A stretch of 64,000 nucleotides of DNA from Rutidosis leptorrhynchoides (taxonomy: Eukaryota; Streptophyta; Magnoliopsida; Asterales; Asteraceae): the NCBI RefSeq assembly GCF_046630445.1, contig NC_092333.1, positions 360,285,501-360,349,500 on the forward strand, read 5' to 3'. How positions within the stretch are numbered: position 1 is the stretch's first letter; each line of letters starts with the position of its first letter. This document shows, one piece after another, positions 42,976 through 55,543 of this stretch. Position numbers and translations under genes: made by a program. The notes under the pieces were generated by a model. That model did not search any database and was not told the origin of the DNA. It saw only the letters and a list, made by a program, of their open reading frames with translations.

Positions 42976-45045
42976 TTAGTTAGCTGTGGTATTGAAATTG
43001 TGATTAACTTCGTTGTCGACTTCCATCGGACTATCTATGTAGTGTTTAACTCTGTGACCATTAACTTTAAATTCAATCCCATTTGAATTTATTAATTCTA
43101 TCGTTCCGTATGGGAAAACTCTTTTGACTATGAATGGTCCAGACCATCTTGATTTCAATTTTCCAGGAAATAGCTTGAATCGTGAATTGAAAAGAAGAAC
43201 TCTGTCTCCTTCTTTAAATTCTTTTGAACTTCTGATTCTTTTATCATGCCATTTCTTCGTTCTTTCCTTATAGATTAACGAATTTTCGTATGCTTCTTGT
43301 CTTAATTCTTCTAATTCGTTTAATTGACTTAACCGTAGACGTCCAGCTTCATGTAAATCAAGATTACCTGTCTTCAAAGCCCAAAATGCTTTGTGTTCAA
43401 TTTCTACTGGAAGATGACATGCTTTTCCATAAACGAGTCTGAAAGGTGTGGTTCCAATTGGAGTTTTGTAGGCTGTTCTAAAAGCCCAGAGTGCATCCTC
43501 CAATTTTATGGACCATTCCTTCGGATTTGATCCTACGATTTTCTCTAGAATACGTTTTAAAGCTCGGTTGGTATTTTCAACTTGTCCACTTGTTTGTGGA
43601 TGATATGCAGTGGAGATTTTATGAGTTACTCCATATCTTTTAAGAACTTTCTCAAGTTGGTTATTACAAAAATGAGTTCCCCGATCACTTATTAAAGCTT
43701 TCGGTGTTCCAAACCTTGCAAAAAGATGTTTTAAAAAGTTGACTACAACTCGTGCATCGTTAGTTGGGAGAGCTTGTGCTTCCGCCCATTTAGATACATA
43801 ATCAATGGCAACGAGAATGTAGAGATTATTATGAGATTTTAGAAATGGACTCATAAAGTCAATACCCCAAATGTTAAATACTTCACATACTTGAATGATA
43901 TTTTGTGGCATTTCATCACGTTGACTTATTTTTCTGGCCCTTTGACAAGCATCACAGGATTTACAAAGAAGGTGTGCGTCTTTGTAAATTGTAGGCCAAT
44001 AGAATCCAGCATCATAAACTTTTCTTGCTGTTAGTTGAGGCCCATAATGCCCTCCTGTTGGTCCTGTGTGACAATGGTTTAAGATTTTACTAGCTTCATC
44101 TCCGAATACACATCGGCATATTATTCCATCGGGACAACTTTTAAACAAATGTGGATCTTCCCAGAAATAGTGTTTTATATCACTAAAGAATTTCTTTCGT
44201 TTTTGGTACGACAATCCTTTTTCAAGGAATCCACAAACTAAGTAGTTTGCATAGTCTGCAAACCATGGAATTTCATTATAATCTATCTTCAATAGATATT
44301 CATCAGGAAAGTTGTCTTGTATGGCCGATTCATTTAGAACTTCTAATTCGGGATTTTCAAGACGAAAAAGATGATCAACGGCGAGATTTTCTGCTCCTCT
44401 TTTATCTCGAATTTTAATATCGAACTCTTGTAAGAGTAAGATCCAACGGATTAATCTTGGTTTGGCATCTTGTTTCGAAAATAGGTATCTAAGAGCAGAA
44501 TGGTCGGTATAGACCACCGTTTTTGCTAGAACGAGATATGAACGAAATTTGTCAAAAGAAAAGACAATAGCAAGGAGTTCTTTTTCAGTAGTTGTGTAAT
44601 TCGTTTGTGCTCCTTGTAACGTCTTACTAGCATAATATATAGGTTGAAATCGTTTTTCAATCCTTTGTCTTAAAACGGCTCCCATTGCAAAATCACTTGC
44701 ATCGCACATAAGTTCAAACGGTAGATTCCAATTTGGTGTTATCATGATCGGCTCATTAGTGAGTTTCTCTATAAGAATATTAAAAGATTTGCTACATTCA
44801 TCTGAAAAGATGAATGGAGCATCCTTTTCTAGGAGTTTATTCATAGGAGTGACAATTTTAGAAAAATCTTTTATGAAACGTCGGTAAAAACCAGCATGCC
44901 CTAGAAAACTCCTAACTCCTCTAACATTGGTGGGATGTGGAAGTTTAGCAATTACATCTACTTTAGCTCTATCCACTTTAATTCCTTCCTTTGAGATTTT
45001 ATGTCCAAGAACGATGCCTTCTTTAACCATGAAATGGCATTTCTC
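42976..45045 (-). pseudogene. Athila pol: end of RT, RNase H, integrase
   Basis: After a TGA (45046-45048, at the Trp of the NxxKCHF motif) the frame stays open for 689 codons. Seen in order: [10 protein letters not shown] (RT thumb), RNase H with [32 protein letters not shown] and YTDHSAL, the integrase H2C2 finger ([12 protein letters not shown] and [10 protein letters not shown]), and the integrase core with D in [10 protein letters not shown] in LISDRGTHF and E in [11 protein letters not shown]. The C-terminal part ends [12 protein letters not shown]. No chromodomain is seen. Catalytic residues are present. Confidence 0.9.
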
Positions 45046-45942
45046 TCAATTAATTACTAGATTTGATTGTTCACATCTAATAAGCATTCGTTCAAGATTA
45101 ACTAAACATGATTCAAAAGTATCACCGAAGACTGAAAAGTCATCCATGAAAACTTCCATGCATTCTTCTATCATGTCGTGAAAAATCGCCATCATGCACC
45201 TTTGAAAGGTTGCAGGGGCATTGCAAAGTCCAAATGGCATGCGTTTGTAAGTAAAAGTACCATAAGGGCACGTGAATGTGGTTTTCTCTTGGTCCTCGGG
45301 TGCTATTGGAATTTGAAAATATCCGAAAAAACCATCAAGAAAATAATAGTAACTATTTCCGGCTAATCTTTCTAACATTTGATCAATGAAAGGTAAGGGA
45401 AAGTGATCTTTTCTGGTGGCGTCATTTAATTTTCTATAATCAATACACACACGCCATCCTGTTATAGTCCTAGTAGGAATAAGCTCATTTTTTTCATTTG
45501 TAATGACAGTCATGCCACCCTTCTTAGGTACGCATTGAACTGGGCTTACCCATGGACTATCAGAAATTGGATAAATTAAACCTGCATCTAGCAGTTTAAT
45601 AATTTCTTTCTTAACTACATCTTGCATATTCGGATTTAGTCTTCGTTGGCGTTGCACATACGTTTTATGACCTTCTTCCATAAGGATTTTATGTGTGCAA
45701 TACGAAGGATTTATTCCTTTAATATCATGAATCTTCCATGCAATGGCTGGTTTATGAGCTTTTAGCACAGAAATGAGTTGTGATTTCTCATTTTCAGTAA
45801 GAGAAGACGATATTATTACAGGTAATTCAGATTCACCATGTAAATAAGCGTATTCCAAATGATTTGGAAGTGGCTTTAACTCTAATGTCGGAGGTTCTTC
45901 TATCGATGATTTATATCGATATCTGTCTTCTTCTTTTAGCAT
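45046..45942 (-). pseudogene. Athila pol: reverse transcriptase, N-terminal part
   Basis: It starts straight after an in-frame TAA that separates it from protease (45943-45945). It contains SPWVSPVQCVPKKGG, WRVCIDYRKLNDATRKDHFP, MPFGLCNAPATFQRCM and FMDDFSVFG, where the catalytic aspartates (DD) are kept. FLDGFFGYFQ replaces the usual FLDGYSGYFQ. Ends at the TGA noted above. Confidence 0.9.
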
Positions 45943-46755
45943 TTAAATTTCTTCTGTTGTTGGTTCATATCCATTAGCCATTAGTGTAGCTAACATTTCA
46001 GTTTCATCAATTGGTTCAGTTCCTTCTCTTAAAGAACATTCTCCTGTTCCTTGTAATTCTGGAAATTCTTCTAACAATTCTGCATGTGAATCTATAGTTT
46101 GAATATAATAACATGTATCATCTGCAGATTGCGGTTGTTGCATTGCTCTATCAACTGAAAAGGTAACACTCTCGTCCTCTATACTTAGGGTCAATTTCTT
46201 ACCAAACACGTCTATCATTGCTTTAGCCGTGTTTAAGAATGGTCTTCCTAATATGAGAGGAACTTGAGAATCTTCTTCCATGTCCAGAACAACAAAATCT
46301 ACTGGAAATACTAAAGTACCAACTTTAACTAGCATGTTCTCCATTATCCCTCTAGGATATTTTATTGATCGATCGGCTAGTTGTATACTTATTCTTGTTG
46401 GTTTTAATTCTCCAAGGTCTAGTTTAGTGTATAGTGAATATGGCATTAAATTTATACTAGCACCTAAGTCTGCCAATGCTTCTATTGAACTAAGACTACC
46501 CAGAAAACATGGAATTGTGAAACTTCTTGGATCAGATAGTTTTTCTGGTATCTTATTCAACAGCACTGCTGAACAATTAACATTCATAGTAACGGTCGAG
46601 AGTTCTTCCATTTTCTTTCTATTCGATATTAGATCTTTCAGAAATTTAGCATATCTAGGCATTCTTGAAATTACATCAATGAAAGGAAGATTTACATTTA
46701 TTTGTTTAAACATATCCAAGAATTTAGATTGCTCGGCTTCAAGTTTCTCTTTTTC
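45943..46755 (-). pseudogene. Athila aspartic protease
   Basis: The frame EKEKLEAEQSKFLDMFKQIN leads to CSAVLLNKIPEKLSDPRSF and the active-site region EALADLGASINLMP, DLGAS being the Athila variant of D(S/T)G. VPLILGRPFLNTAKAMIDV is the flap-side ILGRPFL motif. It is out of frame with gag by a shift near 46757-46765 and closed by TAA at 45943. Confidence 0.88.
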
Positions 46756-48575
46756 ATTTTACTCGGGTAAGGAAGTGGTGGTTGGTATGGTTTAACATAA
46801 GGTTTAGCCTTAACTGTGTTATCTTCATTAACCTTTTCAACTACCGGTTCTTTTTCCTTATCTTGTTCAGGTTGTGGTTCTTGTGGAGTAGGAATAGCTT
46901 CATCAGAAGTTACAGGTATTTCAAGTGGTTTAAGTGTAATACCACTTCTTGTGGTAATGGCTTTAGCTGTTTCATTCCGGGGGTTTGCATTTGTATCACT
47001 AGGTAGACTTCCCGGTTTTCTTTCACCTATTAACCTTGCTAGGTTACTCACTTCTTGTTCCAAATTTTGAATAGAAGCTTGTTGATTTCTAAATGCTTGA
47101 GCATTTTGTTCATTAGTTTGTTTCTGAGATGTGAAAAACTGCATTTGAGTTTCAACTAGCTTCGTCATCATATCTTCTAAATTCGGATTTTTATCATCGA
47201 TTTGTGGTGGTTTATTTTGAAAATTAGGTCTTTGCTGATTGTAAGTATTATTGGATACTTGTTGATTACTAGGACCTTGTTGATTATTGTATGGAATATT
47301 TCGGTTATAATTCTGGTTTTGATTGTAAATTGGTCTTGGCGGTTGATAATTATTCTGATAATTATTTCCAGGCCTTTGGTTTATGTATGAAATATTCTCT
47401 CTTTGTTCCATTGTTAGTTCAATACTGAGACAATCTTTTGTCAAATGTGGTCCTCCACACTGCTCACAACTAATTCGTATTGAGTGTATATCCTTAGTCA
47501 TCTTTTCCATTCGTCTCTCGACAGCATCTATCTTTGCAGAAATGGAATCTAAGTCATGGCTAGAATCGGCTCTAGCTGCTTTAGATGATCTAACGATATC
47601 TTTTTCTTGGTGCCACTCATGTGAGTGGGAAGCAGTGGTATCAATAATTTTGTAAGCATCAGTTTCGGTTTTCTTCATAATAGAACCACCAGCTGCTATA
47701 TTAATGTCTTTCCTTGTAGTGATGTCGCATCCTTGGTAGAATATTTGTACTATTTGACAGGTGTCTAAACCATGTTGCGGACATCCTCTTAATAACTTTC
47801 CAAATCTGGTCCATGCCTTATATAGAGTTTCATTTGGTTTCTGTGTGAACATAACAATTTCTCCTTGAAGTCTTATGGCTTTAGATGCCGAAAAGAATTG
47901 TTTAAGAAATTTTTCAACTAAAACGTCCCATGTATCGATCGCCCCTTCAGGTAACGATTCCAACCAATCTTTGGCTTCTCCCTTTAAAGTCCAGGGAAAT
48001 AACATGAGATATATCTGTTCATCCTCAACTTCTCGGATTTTAAATAGAGTGCAGATCCTATTAAAGGTACGAAGATGTTCATTTGGATCTTCCTTCGGCG
48101 CACCACTAAATTGGCATTGATTAGTCACCATATGTAGAATTTGTCCTTTGATTTCATAATCTGGCGCATTAATGTCAGGATGAGTAATTGCGTGACCTTG
48201 GCCAGTGCGTTTAGCTCTCATTCGGTCTTCCATACTTAAAGGTTCCAGATTTTCCATGATTGAATTTGTTGAATCTGAATCACTAGAGGATTCTGATTTA
48301 ATGGTTCGTTCCTCAACAATCTCTGTTTGAATGATTGGTGGTTCTGGAGGAAAAATTAATGGTTCAGGATCTATGAATCGTCCCTGAATATTCTCCGGAT
48401 TCTCAATTGTGAGGTCGGGTTCAAAAAATGGATTATCGGAAATTTGAATTGGAGTACTTGGTCGACTGGATGACGATTCTAAAGAAAAATTAACGGCGAC
48501 AATATTTGCTAGATGTCTTGATCTGGTTACAGGTGGTGAACGTACAAAAGGTGGTGAACGTCTTGCTCAGTGCAT
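46698..48575 (-). pseudogene. Athila gag (capsid and CCHC knuckle)
   Basis: The true start is probably ATG at 48575, since the second Athila copy has the same start with CGA as its third codon; here it is TGA (48567-48569). The frame is then open, with an in-frame ATG at 48257. The capsid region has LRTFNRICTLFKI, LFPWTLKGEAKDWLESLP and FLKQFFSASKAIRLQ. A knuckle CEQCGGPHLTKDC and an asparagine/glutamine-rich linker follow. It ends out of frame at 46698 because of the shift that separates it from protease. Confidence 0.88.
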
Positions 48576-50048
48576 TCACTGAATATCCTATTAGTTTTTA
48601 AAAGGAAAGAAAAATTATATAAGTTATCCAATTAATAGACTTTTCTGATTTTGCCCACGTTTCGAATAGCCAAAAGATGCATCTGAGGGGCAGGATTCGT
48701 TTGGTCTCAATATAATTGAGTACTGTTTGGCTCCAATAACCCGGTCCACGTACAAATCCAACTATTACTACGAACCAGAAAATTTTGATGTCTATCAATT
48801 TAACCACTTAAAATAAATTTTCGTAATTTAAAGAAATTTAGATAAGAAATAGAATAAAAATCTATGTCCTAAAAACTAGAATGTCGAGAAATAAGAAAGA
48901 AAAAGAGCGCGTCGAAAAAGGTCGAAAAAGAAAAGGGGTGAAAAATAAAAGGCGTCAAAAAATAAGAAAGAAAAAGAGTGACTTATAAAACTATAAAACA
49001 CTCGACTAACCCAACCTTATTACTATCACTAACTTAAAATTAAAATTGCAAATTGAGATTACTAATTGGAGTGATAATTGATACATAGGTAAAAGGCGTC
49101 GAAAAATGAAAGTAAGAAAGTAGCGCGTTGAAACTTAAAAAAAAAAAAAACTAAAAGCTAAGAATTAAAAGTTGCGTCTAAAAATATTAAAGCTTACAAA
49201 AAAAACTATATCCCAAATGGCAATAACTTAAAAAGGTACGAAAACTTAAAAAGGCGTCGCAAAATTCTAGAGCATCTAAATCTTAGTCTAAAGAAAAAGC
49301 ACTTAAGGGATTTTACGGCAAAGCCTAAAAATCTAGAAATAAAAATAACTATGGCAAAAACTATGGATTAAAACTAAATACGAACGAAAAATATAAAAAT
49401 TACGCTAAAAACAAATAAAATGGGACAAAATATAAAAATATACTAAAAGTTGTAAAAAGTACAATTTTTATAAAAATATTATTTTTATATTATTTATTTT
49501 ATAAAAGTATTAATTTTTATATATTTATAAAACTAATCAAAACTTTAAATACAAATTAAATAACAAAACTAAATTAACTAGTAAAATACTAAACCCTAAT
49601 TAGGGTTTAAGTATAGTTAATAATAATACTCTGTAATGATTACTGAATTAGGGTTGTATGTGGCCTGTCAGAAGACCTCATGCGATCGCATGAGTTTATG
49701 CCTTCGAGCTCATGCGATCGCATGAGCTTGAATTTTGAGCCAGTTTACGGGCTGTAACAGTACCGGGCTCGAGTATTTTTTTTTTCTGTTTTAAATATTT
49801 ATATAATATAATTACAAAATATTTAAATAAAATTTATATTTTTACAAACTAAAATAAAAATAAAGAAACTTTATAAAACTTATATATTTAACAAAATCTT
49901 AAAAATATTTATATTTTTGTTTTCTTTTTATATTTTTGAATTTTTAAAACGTATTTTTACAAAAGCGTATTTTAATAAAAGTAAACTAAAAATAAAAAAC
50001 CTTTTTTTATATTAGCGTTGCGCTTCCGGCTTTTAAGCTAGATTTCGA
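48576..50048 (-). other. Athila leader between PBS and gag, with palindrome pair
   Basis: A long AT-rich untranslated leader. Palindrome cores at 49679-49692 and 49711-49724. Confidence 0.75.
49677..49726. promoter_or_regulatory. paired palindromes, core CATGCGATCGCATG
   Basis: Two perfect copies 32 bp apart start-to-start, about 0.3 kb from the PBS. Confidence 0.85.
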
Positions 50049-50066
50049 TCCCCGGCAGCGGCGCCA
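50049..50066 (-). other. Athila primer binding site (tRNA-Asp type)
   Basis: The minus strand reads TGGCGCCGCTGCCGGGGA, the complement of a tRNA-Asp 3' end as used by Athila elements, eight bases from the LTR. Confidence 0.92.
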
Positions 50067-50074
50067 AAAATACT

Positions 50075-51451
50075 TGATGTTAAGCGAGGCGTATATGAAA
50101 TAGTGTATATTTTACTAGGAAATACTATTAAATACGATACAATTTTACACAAGATATTTATTTATTTAAAGAATGGATATACTTAAACTTTGCTACAACA
50201 CTTATAGGCAGTGTACCTAATCGTACAGTAGTGTAGTTTTTAGTAAGTCCGGTTCGTTCCACAGGGAATCTTTTAAACAAAGCTTAACGCTATATTAGTT
50301 TTAATTTATAAAAATACAAATATATATATAAAAGTAATATTATTATTATAAAGGGGGGTTTTTACCGTTTAATGACCGGTTTGTCGATTTTTAAAACTTT
50401 AGTCGCAGTTAAAACCTAATATAAAATATTAAAAATAAATACAAGACTTAATTTAAAGCGTAAAGTAAATAACGATAATGAAATTGCGATAAATAAAAGT
50501 GCGATAAAATAAAATTGCGATAATTAAAAAGTACGATAATTAAAAGTGCAATTAAATAACAATAAATAAAAGTGCGATAATTAGAAGTGCAATTAAATAT
50601 AAAATAAAGGAAATTAAATATGAAATAAAAGAATTATTCTTATTTAAACTTCCGTAATCATGATGTTTGACGTGTTGATTTTAGTTTTATGCCCATGGGG
50701 TAATTGTCCTTTGTCCTGGATTATTTAATATGTCCGTCTGGTTTTTGTCCATAACAGTCCATCAGTCATAAGTATAAAGTGCGAGTATCCTCGTCAAATT
50801 ATCCTTATACCCGAAGTCAAATATTCCAACTAATTGGGGACTTAAACTGTAATAAGGTTTTATTACTTTGTTTAATAATTACACCAGGATATCGACTGCG
50901 TGTAACCCAAGGTTTTAATACTTTGTTATCAATTATGCCAAGTGTCCTTGTACATAATTTCACCCCTGTTTTCATAATTCCATAGACTATTAATCCATTC
51001 CCGTGTCCGGTTAAATGAACGATTATTCGTACATATAAATATCCCGCCCATCGTGTCCGATCGAGTGTATATGGTTATTTATAGGGACGTCCAATTGTAA
51101 ATCTTTATATTAAAATTAACAAACTATCATTTAGTTAAACAAATATAAAGCCCATTAATAGCCCATAGTCTAATTTCCACAAGTGTCGTTCTTTTGTCCA
51201 TACCCCAATTATGGTACAAAGCCCAATTACCCAATTTTAATAGTTAGCCCAATATCATGATTACTTCGGCATTAAATAAGCATAATAATAACTTAGCTAC
51301 GAGATATTAAATTAAAAAGGTTGAACATAACTTACAATGATTAAAAATAGCGTAGCGTTACACGGACAGAATTTTGACTTACACCCTTACAATATGCGCT
51401 AACATACCCTTATTATTAGAAATTAAAATTAAAATTAAAATTAAAATTAAA

Positions 51452-51549
<98 letters not shown>

Positions 51550-52145
51550 TTAGATAGAGAGATTGATATCTCTTATGATGTTCACCAGAATGCGAATTTT
51601 TATAGGCATGTGGGCTGGAAAAGGAGCTCATGCGATCGCATTAGCTTTGCCCTTCAGGCTCATGCGATCGCATGGCCAGCTGGGGAGGCTCAAAAGTCTA
51701 CAAATACGTGGGCTGCTTATTTATTTATTATATAATATAATATATATAATTAAATTTAATTATATATATATTATATTATATTCTTGTACTCCGTTGATTT
51801 GTAATTTTTAGTCCGTTCCGTCGAGCGTTGAGAGTTGACTCTGGTCCCGGTTCCGGATTTTCGAACGTCTTTTCGTATAATTTAATATCTTGTACTTTGC
51901 GTTTTGAATCTTGTACTCTTTTGTAATTTTGAGACGTTTCTTATCAATAATTGGAACCTCTTTGCTTGTACTTTGCACTTTTTAGCTTTTTGGTCGTTTG
52001 CATCTTCAATTTGTTGAATCTGTCTTTTGTCTTCACTTTTTATTATTTAAACGAATATCACTTGTAAATAGAACAATTGCAACTAAAAGCTTGTCTTTCT
52101 TGAGGGATAATGCTATGAAATATATGTTCGTTTTTAGCATTATCA
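50075..52145 (-). repeat. 5' LTR of Athila element 1
   Basis: Near-identical to 31787-33855. (TA)n at about 51456-51546; palindromes at 51629-51642 (one arm mutated to CATT) and 51661-51674. A 9-bp-class indel near 51912 distinguishes it. Confidence 0.97.
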
Positions 52146-52959
52146 AGTAGTCAAGGAGTCAATCGAAGGACGAGTAACCAAATTGGTCCGAGACCAAGTG
52201 ACTAAGATTGTAAGGGAAGAGTTTAAGAAGAGGTTTTTCGAACCTCGAGGTAATGGTGATGAAGAAGTACTTGCAAGGTTAGAGTCAAGTTCTCTTGGTA
52301 AAAGGACGAGAAGTGCGCCTAAAGGCGTCGAAAACGTGAAAAAGAGGAGTAAGGGAGGTTACGTACCTTCGTGCTATAATTGTGCGCAACGGGGTCATTT
52401 GTCGCGTGATTGCCCAAATGCACCTTCTAACAACGAGACACGTTTTAAGTGTCAAAAAGAGGGATACCGAAAGGCGGAGTGTCCTGAGTTGTTTAATGAT
52501 CAAGGTAAAAGTGTAGTGGAGAGCACGGGTAGTGTGGTGAAGGGAGTGTCGGGATCCAGTGTGTCAAGATGTTACAATTGTGGGCAAAAGGGACATAAGT
52601 CACGCGAGTGTCCGTCGGGCAAGACAGTATGTTTTTACTGTCGGAAGGAAGGGCACCAGAAGTCAGGATGTCCCGAATTAGTTGATAGACATATTTGTAA
52701 GTTGGGAGATTTTGCGCCAACGTGTTATAATTGTCTACAACGAGGTCATTTGGCAGAAGATTGTGCGAGTATACCTTTGAGCATGATCAAATGCTTTATT
52801 TGCCAGAAGGAGGGACACCGAAATTCAGAGTATTCCGAATTGTTTGCCGATCGGGTTAAGAGGTTAGAACGCAACTATTTGATGGGTGGTGAAGCACGGA
52901 AGTCCAACGATGCTGCCTCAGGTACTTTCATTTTCGATACAAATATGCCTTATGATTAA

Positions 52960-55529
52960 TTGTTGAGTATCGATGGATTCGAGTATGCGTTAGAAGACTT
53001 AATCCTCGTTTCGAGATCTAACTAGTCTCGAGTGAACGTGCATGTAATTAGTACCCATAAGGGTCCGGGGTTAGTGAACTCGGCGACGATCTGATTTGTT
53101 AGTGAGTTCGATGACGATGCAACGGGGTGATGCTTGAGTCGTTGACTCGTGACAGTGTGACCTGAGTCGAATGCATTGTGTAAATACGTAGTATAGTTAT
53201 GGGTAGCATTCCTAATGGAATTACCCTACATTGACGATTGGATGGACGGATGAAGGAGGTAAGACTTAATTTTTCTAAGCATTTCTTAGTGTTTGGGAAA
53301 ATGTTTCTACCAAGCCATGGGGACGGGCTTTGGTGTTCGGATGTTAGAACGTGTTCACTTTCGTGTGGAAGTTGATGAGCCATGAGGTTCGTCTGGTGGA
53401 TGAAACCATTAAGACCAAGTATTTAATCTAGATGAATGTTGGTAATGAAGTCTACGGGACACAATACTAGGTGCCTCTTTTATACCTACTAGCGTGGTAT
53501 TCGACTCCGATGGTGTTACAGTTATATTGTACTTAGGGTACCTTGCCGAAATCCTTATGTACATGAGTGACTGAGTGGAAATTTTACAAGCCATAGCAAT
53601 CAGACGACTGTAAGGGGGATGTTTGTGTTCGTGTTAATGAATGATTAGTACAGAGTACTGAAGGACGATCCAAAATTCTTTTGTATGCTAAGTGTTAAAG
53701 CAAGGGTTGATGACGTACGTGCCATGGGACACAAGGCGGTAGGCATTCGTTGTTGGAACAATAGTCACTCTTTCCAAGAGGGTGATCATGTGTGTATCGT
53801 CGGCCGGATGATTTTGTAGTGGTGACGGGTAGAAAGAATTTGATAGTTCCAAAAGTCTACCCTGCGGGTAGCGGCGTTTTTGATATACAAGGTACGAGTT
53901 ATGTTGGCATTAGGTCGTTGCTTAACTGATGCCAACGAAGGAAAGTGTCGGTTTTATGGTGAATTGAATTCGCGAGAGTTCGTGGGCTATGATCGATGAG
54001 GAGATTGGTCGTATAGGTCGGTGTGTTGTGCCTTGACTCTGTTGTTTGAGTCTTCTGTTGTCTAGGCTTATTGCGTTGTGGTTTTGGGTCATTAAGCTCG
54101 TTCGAGTAAGACTCGTAGGATTTGTCGATGGTGTATATACATGTTAATTGGCGGTTCAATTTCGATGGAGGTTTTGTAATTGTGTGGCGAGTGTTGTACG
54201 CTCTTGACAGCCACTCTTTTCTTTTATGATTTTTGGTGTGTACGCGGTATGCCATTTGAGAGGCATCTCCGTTAACCACGTTCGTGTGCAAGTAGAGTCA
54301 TGGTGGTTAACTATCCTTATGTATGTAGGTAACCGGGTTAATGGTTATGATGAAGTTAGAAGGGTGTAAGCCTTGGTGTTCCAAGCGTCTCCTTAGTGAT
54401 GAGTTGAAGGTTAATGGGCCAGTTGTGCGACCTAGAGGAATTGGGACTAGCGGGTGTCGCTAGAAAGTTGTGAGCATTGATCCGTAAGGTTCTTGGAAAT
54501 TGCGTGACTTCGAGTAGCCAGAAGGCGCGTGACACCGAGAGTAGACCCCGTAAGGGTCGAGCTCTTGAGACTCGGTGGTAGAGACGGAGTTGCATAACAC
54601 TGCGTCAGGTGCCTCCTTATACCTGCTAGTGAGATGCTCCACTCCGATGGTGTGATTACTTTAATTTTGGGTACCGGTGAGAAACCCGGAGATACAACTG
54701 TGGTTTGTTGTGGTGTTTAGCGGGCGTTAACACTTAACTGATTTGAAATATCGAGGTTCGAATATCTTATAGTGAGTGTTTGGAAGGACTATGGGTATGA
54801 CCAACACCGGATAATGTAATGTGCGTTGTGGAATGTCGAAATTCCGCGAGGTGTTATCATCTTGACGGTGAAAGAATGGGGTTAAAACCTAAATGGGGGA
54901 GTTAAGTACCGGAGAATGCGGAAAAAAAATCCCTATCTAGTAGACGTAATAAGCGAATGGTTGTCGCTTATTTATGAAACGGAGATTTTGGTGATCTTCG
55001 AAAAAGTCCCAAGTTGGACTTTGGAATGAATTGTGAAGGTAGTTGGCGACGTGAGTCAGAATGGCGAAGTTCCCGAATGAGGGATACGTGATATTTTCAG
55101 AAAATGTCGGGATGATTACCGAGTAGTCCACAATTGAAAGTCGTGATAACGATGATTCCTATGAAATGTTCTACTTTTAGGAAGGTTGTGAAGTGTTTGG
55201 TACGAGTTTAGATACTTGGTGTTGGAGCAAACGGTTGCGGTTGCTTTGTCTCGTGGGTTGATTACCCGATATCGTCGAAATTGATGGAATAGGGCCATTG
55301 GAAAAATATTATGGGGTTTTCACGATGTACTTCCGAGGGAGTCGGTGGGAACTCTAGTCGAATGGAGATGTGAAGCACGGTTGTTGTAATATGATGCGTT
55401 AGTGTACGAAACGAGAACCCGGATGGGTGATTACTACTGGTGTTACTCCGCATTGGGGGCGGGAATGTTCAAGGTAGAAGTGCTTAACTTCTAGTATTTG
55501 GTGCGGATCACGAGGACGTGATCCAATCT
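52960..55529 (+). other. long non-coding 3' internal region of the gag-only element
   Basis: No conserved protein in six frames; stops are frequent. It contains a diverged direct repeat (about 53460-53545 and 54597-54680; shared words AGGTGCCTC, ACTCCGATGGTGT, GGGTACC). Confidence 0.7.
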
Positions 55530-55543
55530 AAGTGGGGGAGAGT
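55530..55543 (+). other. polypurine tract
   Basis: AAGTGGGGGAGAGT immediately precedes the second LTR. Confidence 0.9.

Larger units (their letters stand above)
31782..52150 (-). mobile_element. complete Athila-type Ty3/gypsy retrotransposon with TSD AGTAG
   Basis: The element is 31787-52145 (20.4 kb including a nested 3.1-kb solo LTR) with AGTAG on both sides. In minus-strand order: 5' LTR, Asp-type PBS, gag, protease, RT-RNase H-integrase, a small cysteine-rich ORF, an ATHILA/env-like ORF, long 3' non-coding region, purine tract, 3' LTR. Asp-tRNA priming, the DLGAS protease and the extra ORF after integrase place it in the Athila lineage. LTRs differ at about 29 positions by my count (near 1.5%), mostly C/T and G/A changes, so insertion is recent; yet gag-pol already carries stops and a frameshift. 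Confidence 0.95.
31660..52959 (+). pseudogene. gag with six CCHC zinc knuckles, split by Athila insertion
   Basis: The ORF runs 31660-31786 and, after the insertion and one copy of AGTAG, 52151-52959 (TAA). Rejoined length is 311 codons with no other break. The N-terminal third is charged and helical (VREEFKKRFF). Knuckles come as three pairs, each CYNC..GH..C followed by a CxxC.KEGH type: CYNCAQRGHLSRDC + FKCQKEGYRKAEC (first Cys and His lost), CYNCGQKGHKSREC + CFYCRKEGHQKSGC, CYNCLQRGHLAEDC + CFICQKEGHRNSEY (last Cys lost). Such knuckles bind RNA in nucleocapsid. The usual retrotransposon-gag capsid domain is not recognisable, and no pol follows. Confidence 0.85.

Noticed and set aside
46280-47655. 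Plus-strand ORFs of 62-171 codons over Athila gag/protease
   Set aside because: Shadows of the gag and protease frames on the other strand.
53099-55453. Series of 60-130 codon minus-strand ORFs
   Set aside because: No motif or family resemblance; antisense chance ORFs in the non-coding internal region of the gag-only element.
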